DNA from: Streptomyces aureoverticillatus
GTDB lineage: Bacteria; Actinomycetota; Actinomycetes; Streptomycetales; Streptomycetaceae
Length of the DNA: 64,000 bases
Direction of reading: 5' to 3'
Assembly (NCBI RefSeq): GCF_014649395.1
Contig: NZ_BMSY01000002.1
Span: 620,001 to 684,000 of the forward strand
Shown here: positions 25,313 through 33,179 of the stretch, in pieces
Numbering within the stretch: the first letter of the stretch is position 1
How the letters are laid out: the number at the start of each line of letters is the position of its first letter
The notes under the pieces: generated by a model
Seen by the model: only the letters and a program-made list of their open reading frames with translations
Databases searched by the model: none
Told to the model about the DNA's origin: nothing
Made by a program: the position numbers and the translations under genes

Positions 25313-26020
25313 TCAGCTCTCCAAGAGCCTGTCCAGGTCCGCTTGGAGTTCCTCCCGCGTCACAGCCGGAAGCTGCCGGTACATCGCCCAGACTCTTTCC
25401 GTCTGGGACATGGTTCGCCCGTCCGCCCTCATCCAGTGGAGCAGTTCCTGTTTACCCCGTCTGGGGAGCTCCGTGACCCGGTCCCAGACCTGCCCCTTGG
25501 TCATCTGCACGCCTGTGAGGTGCTTCACGGTCTCGTTGCAACGAGCGCACTCCGTGATCAGGTCCTCTGCATTAGCCGCGCTGCCGGACTTGTGCGGATT
25601 GACATGGCCGACCGTGAGGCGGACCCGTGCGTCCGGATCATCCGCGTAAGCCTCCCCAGCCGCATGTCCGCATCGCCGGCAAGCATGGCCGTCCCGCTCA
25701 AGCACGAGCCGCCTGGTCTTGGAGCTGATCTGCCGCAGACCCGCCGCCCTGTGCTCCGGCTCCCAGACGGGACGCCCGATCTTCTCCAGATACAGCTGGT
25801 CGGGCTGCAGGCTTGGTCGGTCCCGATAGGTCCTGATCACCCACCCCGCAGGCCGCAAATCACGCATGCGTCGGTCTACCTGCTCGGCTCCCTGAATCGC
25901 CTCACGGAGCCTGGCCCTGGAGAAGGTCCCACCCTCACCAACCTCATCCCGAAGCCACAGTGCGACCCGGACCCTCGTACCAAGCCCTTCATTATGCCAG
26001 TTCAACCCGAATTCAGTCAT
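25313..26020 (-). CDS. HNH endonuclease with N-terminal winged-helix-like domain (HNH1)
   Basis: The 235-residue protein starts with a helical domain of winged-helix type (LWLRDEVGEGGTFSRARLREAI then QVDRRMRDLRPAGWVI, residues 20-62). A zinc-supported HNH domain follows: CRRC at 114-117, GHVNPHKSG with the catalytic His139, and CARCN at 158-162. It looks catalytically complete. It lies between two cytosine methyltransferase genes, in the same direction as one and divergent from the other across a 38-base palindrome. It is probably a restriction nuclease for a methylated or unmethylated site. No clear Shine-Dalgarno precedes the ATG. Confidence 0.82.
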   Translation of the reverse strand: MTEFGLNWHNEGLGTRVRVALWLRDEVGEGGTFSRARLREAIQGAEQVDRRMRDLRPAGWVIRTYRDRPSLQPDQLYLEKIGRPVWEPEHRAAGLRQISSKTRRLVLERDGHACRRCGHAAGEAYADDPDARVRLTVGHVNPHKSGSAANAEDLITECARCNETVKHLTGVQMTKGQVWDRVTELPRRGKQELLHWMRADGRTMSQTERVWAMYRQLPAVTREELQADLDRLLES

Positions 26021-26074
26021 TCGTACACCAATCGGTCAAACGTTTCATAGATGCCTCCATCGAATGGAGACCGT

Positions 26075-26112
26075 AGCTTGCCGCTACTTGCCGCGGCAAG
26101 TAGCGGCAAGCT
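26075..26112. promoter_or_regulatory. Perfect 38-bp palindrome in the HNH1/methyltransferase 2 divergent promoter
   Basis: The arms are 19 bases each, AGCTTGCCGCTACTTGCCG and its exact complement, meeting at the central CCGCGG. Each arm holds two CTTGCCG units separated by CTA. A 13-base relative (12 of 13 matching) lies upstream of the second HNH gene at 31269-31281. The spacing, 55 bases from the HNH1 start and 37 from the methyltransferase start, suits an operator or control-protein box. Confidence 0.75.
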
Positions 26113-26149
26113 GATCTCGACCCCACAACCAAGGCCGAGAGGACCAGAG

Positions 26150-27211
26150 ATGCCGCATCAATTCCTTACAGCGGGCCTCCGCACGTGTGTCGAACTGTGC
26201 TCAGGCGCGGGCGGCCAAGCTCTCGGCCTGGAACAGGCCGGCTTCAACCATCAGGCGCTCATCGACCTAGACCACGACGCGTGTCAGACGCTGCGGCAGA
26301 ACCGTCCGAACTGGCACGTCGTGCGGGCAGACCTCAGGTCAGCGGAGTGCCTCCAGGCCGCGACGGCGGCTCGCCCCTGCCTCCTTGCGGCCGGTGTGCC
26401 GTGCCCACCGTTCTCGATCGCTGGCCGACAGCTGGGGCTGCAGGACGAGCGCGATCTGATCCCGGCAGCGCTCGCCCTCGTCTCTGCCGTCAAACCGAGG
26501 GCGATCCTTCTTGAGAACGTCAAGGGGTTACTCCAGGAGAAGTTCTCGGCTTACCGGACAGCCATCCTCCGCACCCTCACGAACCTTGGCTACACCGCTG
26601 AATGGCGCCTGCTCTACGCCCGCGACTTCGGCGTCCCACAGCTACGGCCACGCGCGGTCCTAGTGGGTATGGAAACGCAGGCGTTCGCCAACTTCCGCTG
26701 GCCTGGGGGAGACCCTCTCACCACGGAGGCATTGCACGTGGGCGCCGTACTTCGCGAATCCATGGCATCCCGAGGCTGGAGACTTGCTGACACCTGGGCC
26801 GCCCAAGCCCAGCGAATCGCGCCAACGCTGTGTGGTGGATCGCGGAAGCACGGAGGCCCCGATCTAGGACCCTCCCGAGCGAGAAGGGCTTGGGCTGAGA
26901 TCGGGGTGAACGGCTCCAGCGTCGCGAACGAGCCGCCAGCACCTCACGATCAGCTGCCGGTACGGCTCACCGTGGCGCAGCTCGCGCTGTTGCAGGGCTT
27001 CCCTCCGGACTGGATGTTCGCGGGAGGCAAGACGTCCGTCTACCGGCAGGTGGGAAATGCCTTTCCTCCACCCGTGGCACGAGCTGTCGGCCGCGCCATC
27101 GCAGCGGCGCTGGATCAGACAGACGCCTCCGCCAGAGGCACAGACGCTCTCCACAGCGATGCGGAGCGAATCCAATCAGCGAACCACCGCTCACCGTGTC
27201 CCTTCACCTAA
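26150..27211 (+). CDS. DNA (cytosine-5) methyltransferase 2
   Basis: The 353-residue C5 methylase is related to the one at 23973. It has ELCSGAGGQALGLEQAGF (motif I), GVPCPPFSIAG with catalytic Cys85, LLENVKGL, QLRPRAVLVG and VYRQVGNAFPPPVARAVG. The recognition-domain signature TLCGGSRKHGGPDLGPSRARRAW nearly repeats that of methyltransferase 1, so target sites may overlap. ATG at 26150 follows GAGAGGA. Codon 127 is TTA (26528-26530), making translation dependent on the rare bldA tRNA. Its end overlaps the helicase gene by eight bases. Confidence 0.9.
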   Translation: MPHQFLTAGLRTCVELCSGAGGQALGLEQAGFNHQALIDLDHDACQTLRQNRPNWHVVRADLRSAECLQAATAARPCLLAAGVPCPPFSIAGRQLGLQDERDLIPAALALVSAVKPRAILLENVKGLLQEKFSAYRTAILRTLTNLGYTAEWRLLYARDFGVPQLRPRAVLVGMETQAFANFRWPGGDPLTTEALHVGAVLRESMASRGWRLADTWAAQAQRIAPTLCGGSRKHGGPDLGPSRARRAWAEIGVNGSSVANEPPAPHDQLPVRLTVAQLALLQGFPPDWMFAGGKTSVYRQVGNAFPPPVARAVGRAIAAALDQTDASARGTDALHSDAERIQSANHRSPCPFT

Positions 27212-29030
27212 CGGCATGGGAATCGATGTGCTGGAGGAGAGCGCGAACGTCGGCCATGTCCATGCCCGCGGCGAGAGAAGGCTCCTCCTGCATGTCCGCC
27301 AGCTGCTGCACGGCTGGGTCGTCCAGGATCTGGCCCATGAATTCGAGCTTCTCTCCCAGCCGCAGGGCCACCACCTCATCGATCGTGCCTTCGGCCGCAA
27401 GGGCCGTGACCCGTGTCTCTGTTCCAGGTGCCAGACCGAGACGGTGGATACGGTCGAGACTCTGAAGGAAGCGGCCAGCCATGAAGTCACGGTCTACGTA
27501 CACCGCGTCATGGCATACCTGGTGAAGGCTGATGCCCTCGCCCAGGGTCGCGGGGTTGGAAAGGAGCACGTGACAGTCGGAATCTTCCCTGAACCGCTTG
27601 AGCTGCTCCTCACGATCAGGTGTTCCTCCGTGCACGACGGCTGGCTGATAGGCGGAGAAGAGCCGGTCCATCGTGGTGAGGCTGCGTACGAAGGTCGTCC
27701 ATACCAGCGTCTTCCGCCCCATGGCGGCGTTCTCCGCAACGATGCTGAGCGCTTCCTTGTACTTCGGAGAGAGCTCATAGTCCGGCAACTGCCTGAGGAG
27801 CGAATACAAAGAGTCCGTCTCCGGCACCTCCAAGGGCGGCACTCGATAGTCGAGCGGCGCGTACCGGCTCTCTCCCTCCAAGAGCAAGGCAGGGCTAGTC
27901 GCCGCCATGAGCAGGCGCAGCATCGCCTTGCCCAGAGCATCGAAGTCCTCCCGCCCGGCCTCCGCCCGGGCGGTGTAGCGGCCGACGAGCGCGTCGTACA
28001 CCTCCCGGTGCAGCGATGGCAGCGGGACGTAACGGATGCGTGTTTCGAAGGGGGGAAGCCCGAGTTCGTTCTTGGTGGTCCGGGTGAACAGCGGACGCAG
28101 CACCGTACTGGCGTGGGCGAGATCGCCACCAGCCACGGCATTGGTCACGACCCGTCGGCCGTGGCCCGGCCATACGAAGGAAAGCAGGTTCTCCAAGTCA
28201 CGGGCGCCGTTAGGTGCTGGGGTTCCAGTGAGGATGAGCCGTCGGCGAGCCAGAGGGCCAAGCGCCATACAGGCGCTGCCGTAGATACCTCGCGCCCCGA
28301 GCTTCATGCGGTGCGCCTCGTCGAGAATGATCATCGAGGGGGCGCCTCGGAGCCAGGTCGCAAGCGTGGCCAGGGACCGGTCAAGCCTCTCGTAGTTCAC
28401 GACGAGGACGTCCGTTCCCGGATCAGGGGCACGCTCCATGACCCGGGTGGCGAGCGGCTCCTTGAAACACACCTCGCTCTCGTAACTCCATGCCTCATAA
28501 GCTGACTTGGGGCACACGACGAGCAGCCTGCGCACATCAGCCCGTTCCCGCATCGCTGCGAACACAGCAAGACCGACACGCGTCTTACCAGCACCCGGCA
28601 CCGAGAAATTTGCTCCGTGCTGCAGAGACAAGAGGCGCGCGATATCCCGACGCTGGAAGTCCGTGAGGTCCGCACACCACTCGGGGCCGAGCTGGTCGAG
28701 GACCACCTCTGGCGTGACGTCGGCAGCCGCACCAGGGTCCTCCAGCCATTGCTCGGCCCGCTCCGCGTCGTCGAGAACACTACCGACGAGGGTGGCCAGC
28801 TCTTCTTCCCACTCCACATCCGGGAAAGGCCAAATGGTCAGTGCCTCAAGCCCTGTCAGGAAGTCGTCGAGATCGACCTCGACTGACAGCACTGTGCGCT
28901 GACCGGCAGCGGGAAAACGCGCTGCCAGCTTGGCGAAATCGCCTTCGCGTCCCAGGGCGGCGCGCAGAACGGCGCGCGTGCGGGTGACATCCGAGGCGAT
29001 GCGCAGAGACGGTTCCGCGGCCGTGGTCAC
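27204..29030 (-). CDS. SNF2-type helicase/ATPase of the island
   Basis: The 608-residue superfamily 2 protein has an unassigned N-terminal 115 residues, a Q-like region (LTDFQRRDIARLL), Walker A VPGAGKT (144-150), DEAH (237-240), LTGTPAPNGARDLENLLS (267-284), motif V SNPATLGEGISLHQV (491-505) and motif VI QSLDRIHR (523-530). This is the SNF2/RapA type, which moves along double-stranded DNA. Its ATG overlaps the TGA of the ParB-like gene as ATGA, so the two are coupled. It may act as the translocase of a restriction complex. Confidence 0.85.
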   Translation of the reverse strand: MTTAAEPSLRIASDVTRTRAVLRAALGREGDFAKLAARFPAAGQRTVLSVEVDLDDFLTGLEALTIWPFPDVEWEEELATLVGSVLDDAERAEQWLEDPGAAADVTPEVVLDQLGPEWCADLTDFQRRDIARLLSLQHGANFSVPGAGKTRVGLAVFAAMRERADVRRLLVVCPKSAYEAWSYESEVCFKEPLATRVMERAPDPGTDVLVVNYERLDRSLATLATWLRGAPSMIILDEAHRMKLGARGIYGSACMALGPLARRRLILTGTPAPNGARDLENLLSFVWPGHGRRVVTNAVAGGDLAHASTVLRPLFTRTTKNELGLPPFETRIRYVPLPSLHREVYDALVGRYTARAEAGREDFDALGKAMLRLLMAATSPALLLEGESRYAPLDYRVPPLEVPETDSLYSLLRQLPDYELSPKYKEALSIVAENAAMGRKTLVWTTFVRSLTTMDRLFSAYQPAVVHGGTPDREEQLKRFREDSDCHVLLSNPATLGEGISLHQVCHDAVYVDRDFMAGRFLQSLDRIHRLGLAPGTETRVTALAAEGTIDEVVALRLGEKLEFMGQILDDPAVQQLADMQEEPSLAAGMDMADVRALLQHIDSHAVR

Positions 29031-30445
29031 ACGCCCTCCTGCCTGACCGATTCGCGGAGCCAGGCAACACCGTCGCCGGGCGCCTTGATGCTGCGTTGGG
29101 TCGCCACGGCGAGCTTCGTCAGAGTCCCGCGGAGAGTCAGAACCGCCTCGTCGAACGCCTCCTCATCGAGGCTGCCGGACGCCTTGGCAAGCGTGAGGTC
29201 GGTGATGCACTGCTCGATGTCCTGGCAGGCATCGGTGATGCGGTCCTGTGCCGCCTGCTTGCGCTTCCGGACGCGGGCATCCTTACCTGCCGGTTCCAGG
29301 GCGTTTTCAAATGCATCCTTTGCGGTGCTGAATGTCTCAGTTGCCGTCTTGCCGCGCTCGGTAAGCAAGCCGTCCTGCACGCTCACGACCGCCTTCGCCT
29401 TCAGGATTGTGTCGGTCAGCGCCTTGGCCTGGGCGACCTTGGGCGTAGCCGATTTCATTGTCCGGTTGAGCCCTGGAATCGCCACCCCGGCCGCCGGAGC
29501 GTGGGTCTCCGTCTTCATCGCATCCGGCAGCCTGTTGTCCAGGTACCGGTCCCTGAAGTCGGGCTCGATGAGTCGTACGTCGGTCTTAGAGAAGCCGAGG
29601 ACAATGGCCGCAAGCCGTGTTTCCTTGAGGATCTCCGCGCTGTCCCTGTTCACCGACGACTCCTTCGAGTACCGGCGGTAAACCTCGCGGAGCTTTTCCT
29701 GATGCTGTTCGAAGTCCAGCAGCCGAAGCCGTACTTCGTCGTCGCTGGACCGCTCGATCAGGTCGCGGAGGCAGGAGAGGACCCACAGGTCCTGCTCACA
29801 CGTGCTCGGACGGATACGGAACTCCCGTGCCACATCGGCGATCTCGCGCCCCAGGAGATGCTGCTCCTCCATGGCCAGAAGTCGGTTGACGTATGAGTAC
29901 TCACGGCGTTGGTCCGGCCGGAGCTGAAGGGACAGCTCCACCGCGTTGATGTCGTCCCACGTGCACGACTCGGGAAGTACACCGACCCGAATGTTGGCGA
30001 CACCCAGTTCCTTGAGGGCCGCGCGACGCGTGTTGCCATTAACTAGCACGCCGTCTCGCGTGATGAGCCCAGGCTCCTTCTGACGGTCCGTGCGGAGACT
30101 CTCCGTCAGCTCCCCGAAGTCCGGGTCTTCCTTCGTAGGGTCCGCCGGCAGCTTCTGCAAAAGGTGGTGGAGGTAATCCTGACTGTCCGGCGTCCAAGGG
30201 TCCTCATCCAGCGCCCTGTCCCGCTTGGGATCGTGGCTCCGCTGAGCACGGATGCGATGCGTTCCCGGGTTGTAGTAGAGCGACTCCACCGGCATGTCGA
30301 TGACCTCAACATGCAGGGGCTGCGTACGCCACTCAACGGTGAGGGTCTCCCGGACGCCATTTCCATCCGCGATTTCCCTAAGCCGCTGTTCGACCCGCGC
30401 CTTGTTCTCCTCTGCCAGCGGCGGCCGGCCGAAATCCTTACCCAC
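29027..30445 (-). CDS. ParB/Srx-fold domain protein
   Basis: The 472-residue protein has an N-terminal ParB-like fold: VEVIDMPVESLYYNPGTHRI at about 47-65 and the nucleotide-binding loop VNGNTRRAALKELG at about 135-148. A helix-turn-helix-like segment (LGREIADVAREFRIRPSTCEQDL) and a long helical C-terminal part follow. The frame is open upstream, but GTG at 30445 has GAGGAG six bases before it, and the 30 upstream codons fall in a hairpin. It differs from chromosomal ParB in length and context. CTP-binding or nuclease roles are known for relatives; here the role is unknown, probably with the coupled helicase. Confidence 0.72.
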   Translation of the reverse strand: MGKDFGRPPLAEENKARVEQRLREIADGNGVRETLTVEWRTQPLHVEVIDMPVESLYYNPGTHRIRAQRSHDPKRDRALDEDPWTPDSQDYLHHLLQKLPADPTKEDPDFGELTESLRTDRQKEPGLITRDGVLVNGNTRRAALKELGVANIRVGVLPESCTWDDINAVELSLQLRPDQRREYSYVNRLLAMEEQHLLGREIADVAREFRIRPSTCEQDLWVLSCLRDLIERSSDDEVRLRLLDFEQHQEKLREVYRRYSKESSVNRDSAEILKETRLAAIVLGFSKTDVRLIEPDFRDRYLDNRLPDAMKTETHAPAAGVAIPGLNRTMKSATPKVAQAKALTDTILKAKAVVSVQDGLLTERGKTATETFSTAKDAFENALEPAGKDARVRKRKQAAQDRITDACQDIEQCITDLTLAKASGSLDEEAFDEAVLTLRGTLTKLAVATQRSIKAPGDGVAWLRESVRQEGV

Positions 30446-30482
30446 CAGAATCTCCTCAACAGTGTCAGGGTTGTTACTGCTA

Positions 30483-30525
30483 CCGGAGGCCGCTCCCCTC
30501 CTGAAGGAAGGAAGCGCGGCCTCCG
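30483..30525 (-). terminator. Strong hairpin between HNH2 and the ParB-like gene
   Basis: CCGGAGGCCGC and GCGGCCTCCGG pair at the ends, with CCCCTCC/GGAAGG inside and a TGAA loop. It follows the HNH2 stop by 24 bases on the minus strand and lacks a T-run, so it may attenuate rather than end transcription into the ParB-helicase genes. Confidence 0.55.
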
Positions 30526-30548
30526 GAATCAACAAGGGGTTGAGCCGG

Positions 30549-31232
30549 CTACTCAGCCGACGGCTTCAGGGCGTCGCGAATCTTTGCCCTCGACTCTTCG
30601 GGAAGCGTCCGGTAGTCGGCCCAGAACACCTCCGCCGCGCTGAACTCGCGCTGGTCCCGCTCCATCCACCCCGAGAGCATCTTGCGCTCCAGCCCGCTGA
30701 GGCCCTCGGCACGCTTCAGCAGCTCACCCAGGTCCGTTACAGTGCCGCGCCCGCCCACACGACAGCGGTTGCACTCGGCTACGAGCTCCGTCGTCTCGGT
30801 ACCGTCCGGCTGCCGCACCATCCGGCGGGCGATATCGATCTGGGCGGACTCGTAGGTGCCGGCGTAGACCTCGCCCGGCGCGATGCCACACGACCGGCAG
30901 AAGTGCCCGTCCTGTTTGAGTACTTCACGGCGCCGCGTCTGGGTGATCGAGGTGCCGGGCCGCGTGCCCTTGCCCGGCTGCCACACCGGCTCGCCCTGCT
31001 TCACGAAGCGCTGCTCGTTCTGGCCGAGGGATGCGTCCTCACGGTTCGTGTCGATCTGCCAGCCGTGGTCCCGCAGATCACGGACCCGACGATCAGCCTG
31101 GCTGACTCCCGGGAACGCCGCCTTCACGTCTTCCTTGGTGAAGACATTCCCTTCACCCACCATCGTCACCAGCCACAGGCCGGCGCGCTTCATAGTGCCG
31201 AGCTTCGGATCCGTCCACGACGGCAAGTCCAC
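30549..31232 (-). CDS. Degenerate HNH-family protein, paralogue of HNH1 (HNH2)
   Basis: The 227-residue protein aligns along its length with the product at 25313: winged-helix-like part (GLWLVTMVGEGNVFTKEDVKAAF, QADRRVRDLRDHGWQI) and HNH-type zinc cysteines CRSC (112-115) and CNRC (154-157). The strand that should carry the catalytic His reads QIDIARRM and has none, so DNA cleavage is doubtful. The GTG start (31232) is chosen because it reproduces the N terminus of HNH1 (W and LGT at matching positions); upstream codons overlap a conserved DNA motif. It may be a regulator or a specificity subunit. Confidence 0.7.
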   Translation of the reverse strand: MDLPSWTDPKLGTMKRAGLWLVTMVGEGNVFTKEDVKAAFPGVSQADRRVRDLRDHGWQIDTNREDASLGQNEQRFVKQGEPVWQPGKGTRPGTSITQTRRREVLKQDGHFCRSCGIAPGEVYAGTYESAQIDIARRMVRQPDGTETTELVAECNRCRVGGRGTVTDLGELLKRAEGLSGLERKMLSGWMERDQREFSAAEVFWADYRTLPEESRAKIRDALKPSAE

Positions 31233-31268
31233 CTCGTGCCCCTCTCCTTGGGCTGAGTCCGCTAAAGA

Positions 31269-31281
31269 CCGCAAGTAGCGG
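31269..31281. promoter_or_regulatory. Half-site related to the 38-bp palindrome, upstream of HNH2
   Basis: CCGCAAGTAGCGG is itself an inverted repeat (CCGC/GCGG) and differs at one position of 13 from the motif in each arm of the 26075-26112 palindrome. It is 36 bases upstream of the HNH2 start, a promoter position. Confidence 0.55.
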
Positions 31282-31482
31282 AGCGAGAGGCCCCGCTGAC
31301 CGTGCGGCACTAGAAGCGTTGCTCAGGTGGCGATGAGAAATCCAGTCCTGCCCGGGAATTGCACCTCTGCAATAAATTGCCCGTCCGCAATGGCGCGAGG
31401 TGCCTATTCAAAGCACCTCGGGCTCCAGCAGGATGGAAGGTCTACTCAGGCGTCCGCATCACACGGAGAGGTTGACCTTTAC

Positions 31483-32301
31483 ATGGCGACGAGATCTGCG
31501 GGGGGACACCCTCAGCAGGATGACGATGCTGTCCCGCTCTCGCCCAGAGAGGTGTTCCTGGCTGCTCTGCACGATGTGCTGAACGCCGTGGGCCTCACCC
31601 ACAACACGATCGCCACGCGAGCACGCATCAGTCAATCAACCCTGTCCTGCTACAACACGGGCAGGCGAGTCCCTGAACCAGGGCGCCTGGAGCGGATCTA
31701 CAAGGTCCTGGAGGACGAGGCTCAGCGGCCTCCCGCCCAGGCACTGCCGCACCCGCTCCCCTATCTCCTCCAGCTCCGGGACGCTGCACGCGCCCAGCCC
31801 TTCGCCCCTTCAGCCGCAACCGCCGCCTTAGCTGCCTCGACACCTGGCTCGACGACCACGCCTCCCGAGCGGCGGCCGGCTTTCCCGACGTTCCACGAGA
31901 GGCGCCGCATCAAGCTGGATCGGTTCGCTCGCCGCAAACTTGCGGCCCCGTCGGCACAGGCAAAGGTGCCGGTCCCCCGACGCGAGGGGGACCGGCACCG
32001 CGCCAACAATGCACACGCCGCCGACATCGCCGAATACGTCAACCACGTGATGGCGGGCAGGTTCCGGGATGCGCAATTCATCGCCTGGGCCCAGGGAAAC
32101 AATCTCGCTCCACGAGAGTTCCCCCACGTCGTGGCCTCCTACCGGGATGCGGGAGCGGAGGAAGGAGCTGAGGCCATGCTCAGCGCCGCAGCGAACCGCG
32201 ATGACGTCCAGGAGTCCATCAACATCACCGCCGCATTGATCGACGAAGGCCAAGTAGACGACGCTCAAGCCATATTGGCTGTAATCCGCACCGACCAGTA
32301 G
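31483..32301 (+). CDS. XRE-family helix-turn-helix regulator
   Basis: The 272-residue protein has a helix-turn-helix near residues 25-75 (HDVLNAVGLTHNTIATRARISQSTLSCYNTGRRVPEP), an Ala/Pro/Thr-rich linker and a C-terminal helical domain (AADIAEYVNHVMAGRFRDAQFIAWAQ, then ALIDEGQVDDAQAILAVI) like a TPR pair. ATG at 31483 follows GGAGAGG at a long spacing. Codon 116 is TTA (31828-31830), again requiring bldA. It is divergent from HNH2 and could regulate the island, or belong to the Streptomyces developmental regulators to its right. Confidence 0.75.
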   Translation: MATRSAGGHPQQDDDAVPLSPREVFLAALHDVLNAVGLTHNTIATRARISQSTLSCYNTGRRVPEPGRLERIYKVLEDEAQRPPAQALPHPLPYLLQLRDAARAQPFAPSAATAALAASTPGSTTTPPERRPAFPTFHERRRIKLDRFARRKLAAPSAQAKVPVPRREGDRHRANNAHAADIAEYVNHVMAGRFRDAQFIAWAQGNNLAPREFPHVVASYRDAGAEEGAEAMLSAAANRDDVQESINITAALIDEGQVDDAQAILAVIRTDQ

Positions 32302-32337
32302 CCCCAGCCCGCGCTCGTGCCGGCGGGGCCCTGTGAC

Positions 32338-32967
32338 CTAGGCCGCCTCAGCCTCCGCCTCAAAATGCATCTGCGCCCGGTCCAACATCTCGTCCGGGTC
32401 CCCACCTTGCGCCACCAACCAGTGGAGAAGATCCGCGATGACATCGGTGACCGACTCCTCAAGCACCGCGAAGGTCGGCACCACGATCGAACTCGCGCCG
32501 GCCACACGCCGGTACTCCTCAAGAACCATCGCGGCGCGCCGCACCCGCATGCAGTGGCGCGCCGGCTCGAGGGAGAGTTCGCACCACACGACTTTTCCGG
32601 TGGCGGTGAGGAGGGTGCCCCACTCCTCGCACATGGAGGCCAGCAGGTGCAGGCCGCGCCCGCATTCCGCTTCCCCGCACATCGCGCGCAGAGCCGGCAC
32701 GGCATGGCTCTTGTCGTGCACCTCTACACGCAGGCGGTCGTCTCTCGGTTCGAGGACGAGTGTCGCGGCCGCCCCTTCTCCAACGTGCTTGATGACATTC
32801 GTGGCCAGTTCGGTCGCGACCAGCCCGGCCTCTTCAGCGACGCCTTGCGCACCCCACTGCTCCAAGTTGCGCCTCACGGCTTGGCGAAGCAGCTGAAGTT
32901 CTGCGGGTGCCGCTTCAAATGGCAGTACGCAGCGAAGCCGCCGTTCACCTTCTTGGTACATGGACAT
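32338..32967 (-). CDS. HATPase_c ATP-binding protein (RsbW/SpoIIAB-like)
   Basis: The 209-residue protein has a histidine-kinase-like ATPase fold: the N-box ELATNVIKH, a degenerate G1 region VEVHDKSHAVPALR and the G2-like GRGLHLLASM. A helical tail of about 70 residues follows. ATG at 32967 is seven bases after GGAG. Proteins of this kind act as serine kinases or anti-sigma-like factors and accompany XRE/DUF5753 and DUF397 genes in whiJ/abaA-like loci. Exactly that set is encoded divergently here. Confidence 0.82.
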   Translation of the reverse strand: MSMYQEGERRLRCVLPFEAAPAELQLLRQAVRRNLEQWGAQGVAEEAGLVATELATNVIKHVGEGAAATLVLEPRDDRLRVEVHDKSHAVPALRAMCGEAECGRGLHLLASMCEEWGTLLTATGKVVWCELSLEPARHCMRVRRAAMVLEEYRRVAGASSIVVPTFAVLEESVTDVIADLLHWLVAQGGDPDEMLDRAQMHFEAEAEAA

Positions 32968-33055
32968 GGAGAGACTCCCTCCCAGGCCACACAGCGCTGC
33001 GCCCGCCGTACCCACACGACTGCACCGCGTAGCGAACTGCTTCGAGCATGGCACA

Positions 33056-33087
33056 GAGAAATCTCGCCATGTAACTTCTCACGAGAA
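33056..33087. promoter_or_regulatory. Two small palindromes in the divergent whiJ-like promoter
   Basis: GAGA-AA-TCTC (33056-33065) and TTCTC-AC-GAGAA (33076-33087) lie 20 bases apart, centre to centre, in the 212-base gap between the ATPase and XRE genes. They are candidate binding sites for the DUF5753 regulator. Confidence 0.4.
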
Positions 33088-33179
33088 TCCATCGAGTGAA
33101 TCCGCTGGAGCACCAACCCCCTGCCACCTAGCCTGATTGCGCCCTCAGGGCAGACACCCAGCCCCCGAGGAGGAGCCGC

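Noticed and set aside
30446..30535. Longer N terminus for the ParB-like protein from TTG at 30535
   Set aside because: The codons fall in a strong hairpin, and GTG at 30445 has a well-spaced GAGGAG.
22644..31281. DISARM, BREX or Dnd/Ssp defence system
   Set aside because: DrmA/DrmB/DrmC, BrxC/PglZ and DndB-E/SspB-D signatures are absent; the gene content is different.
31233..31310. Longer N terminus for the HNH2 protein from GTG at 31310
   Set aside because: The extension has no match in the HNH1 paralogue and would place the shared CCGCAAGTAGCGG motif inside the gene; GTG at 31232 matches the HNH1 start.
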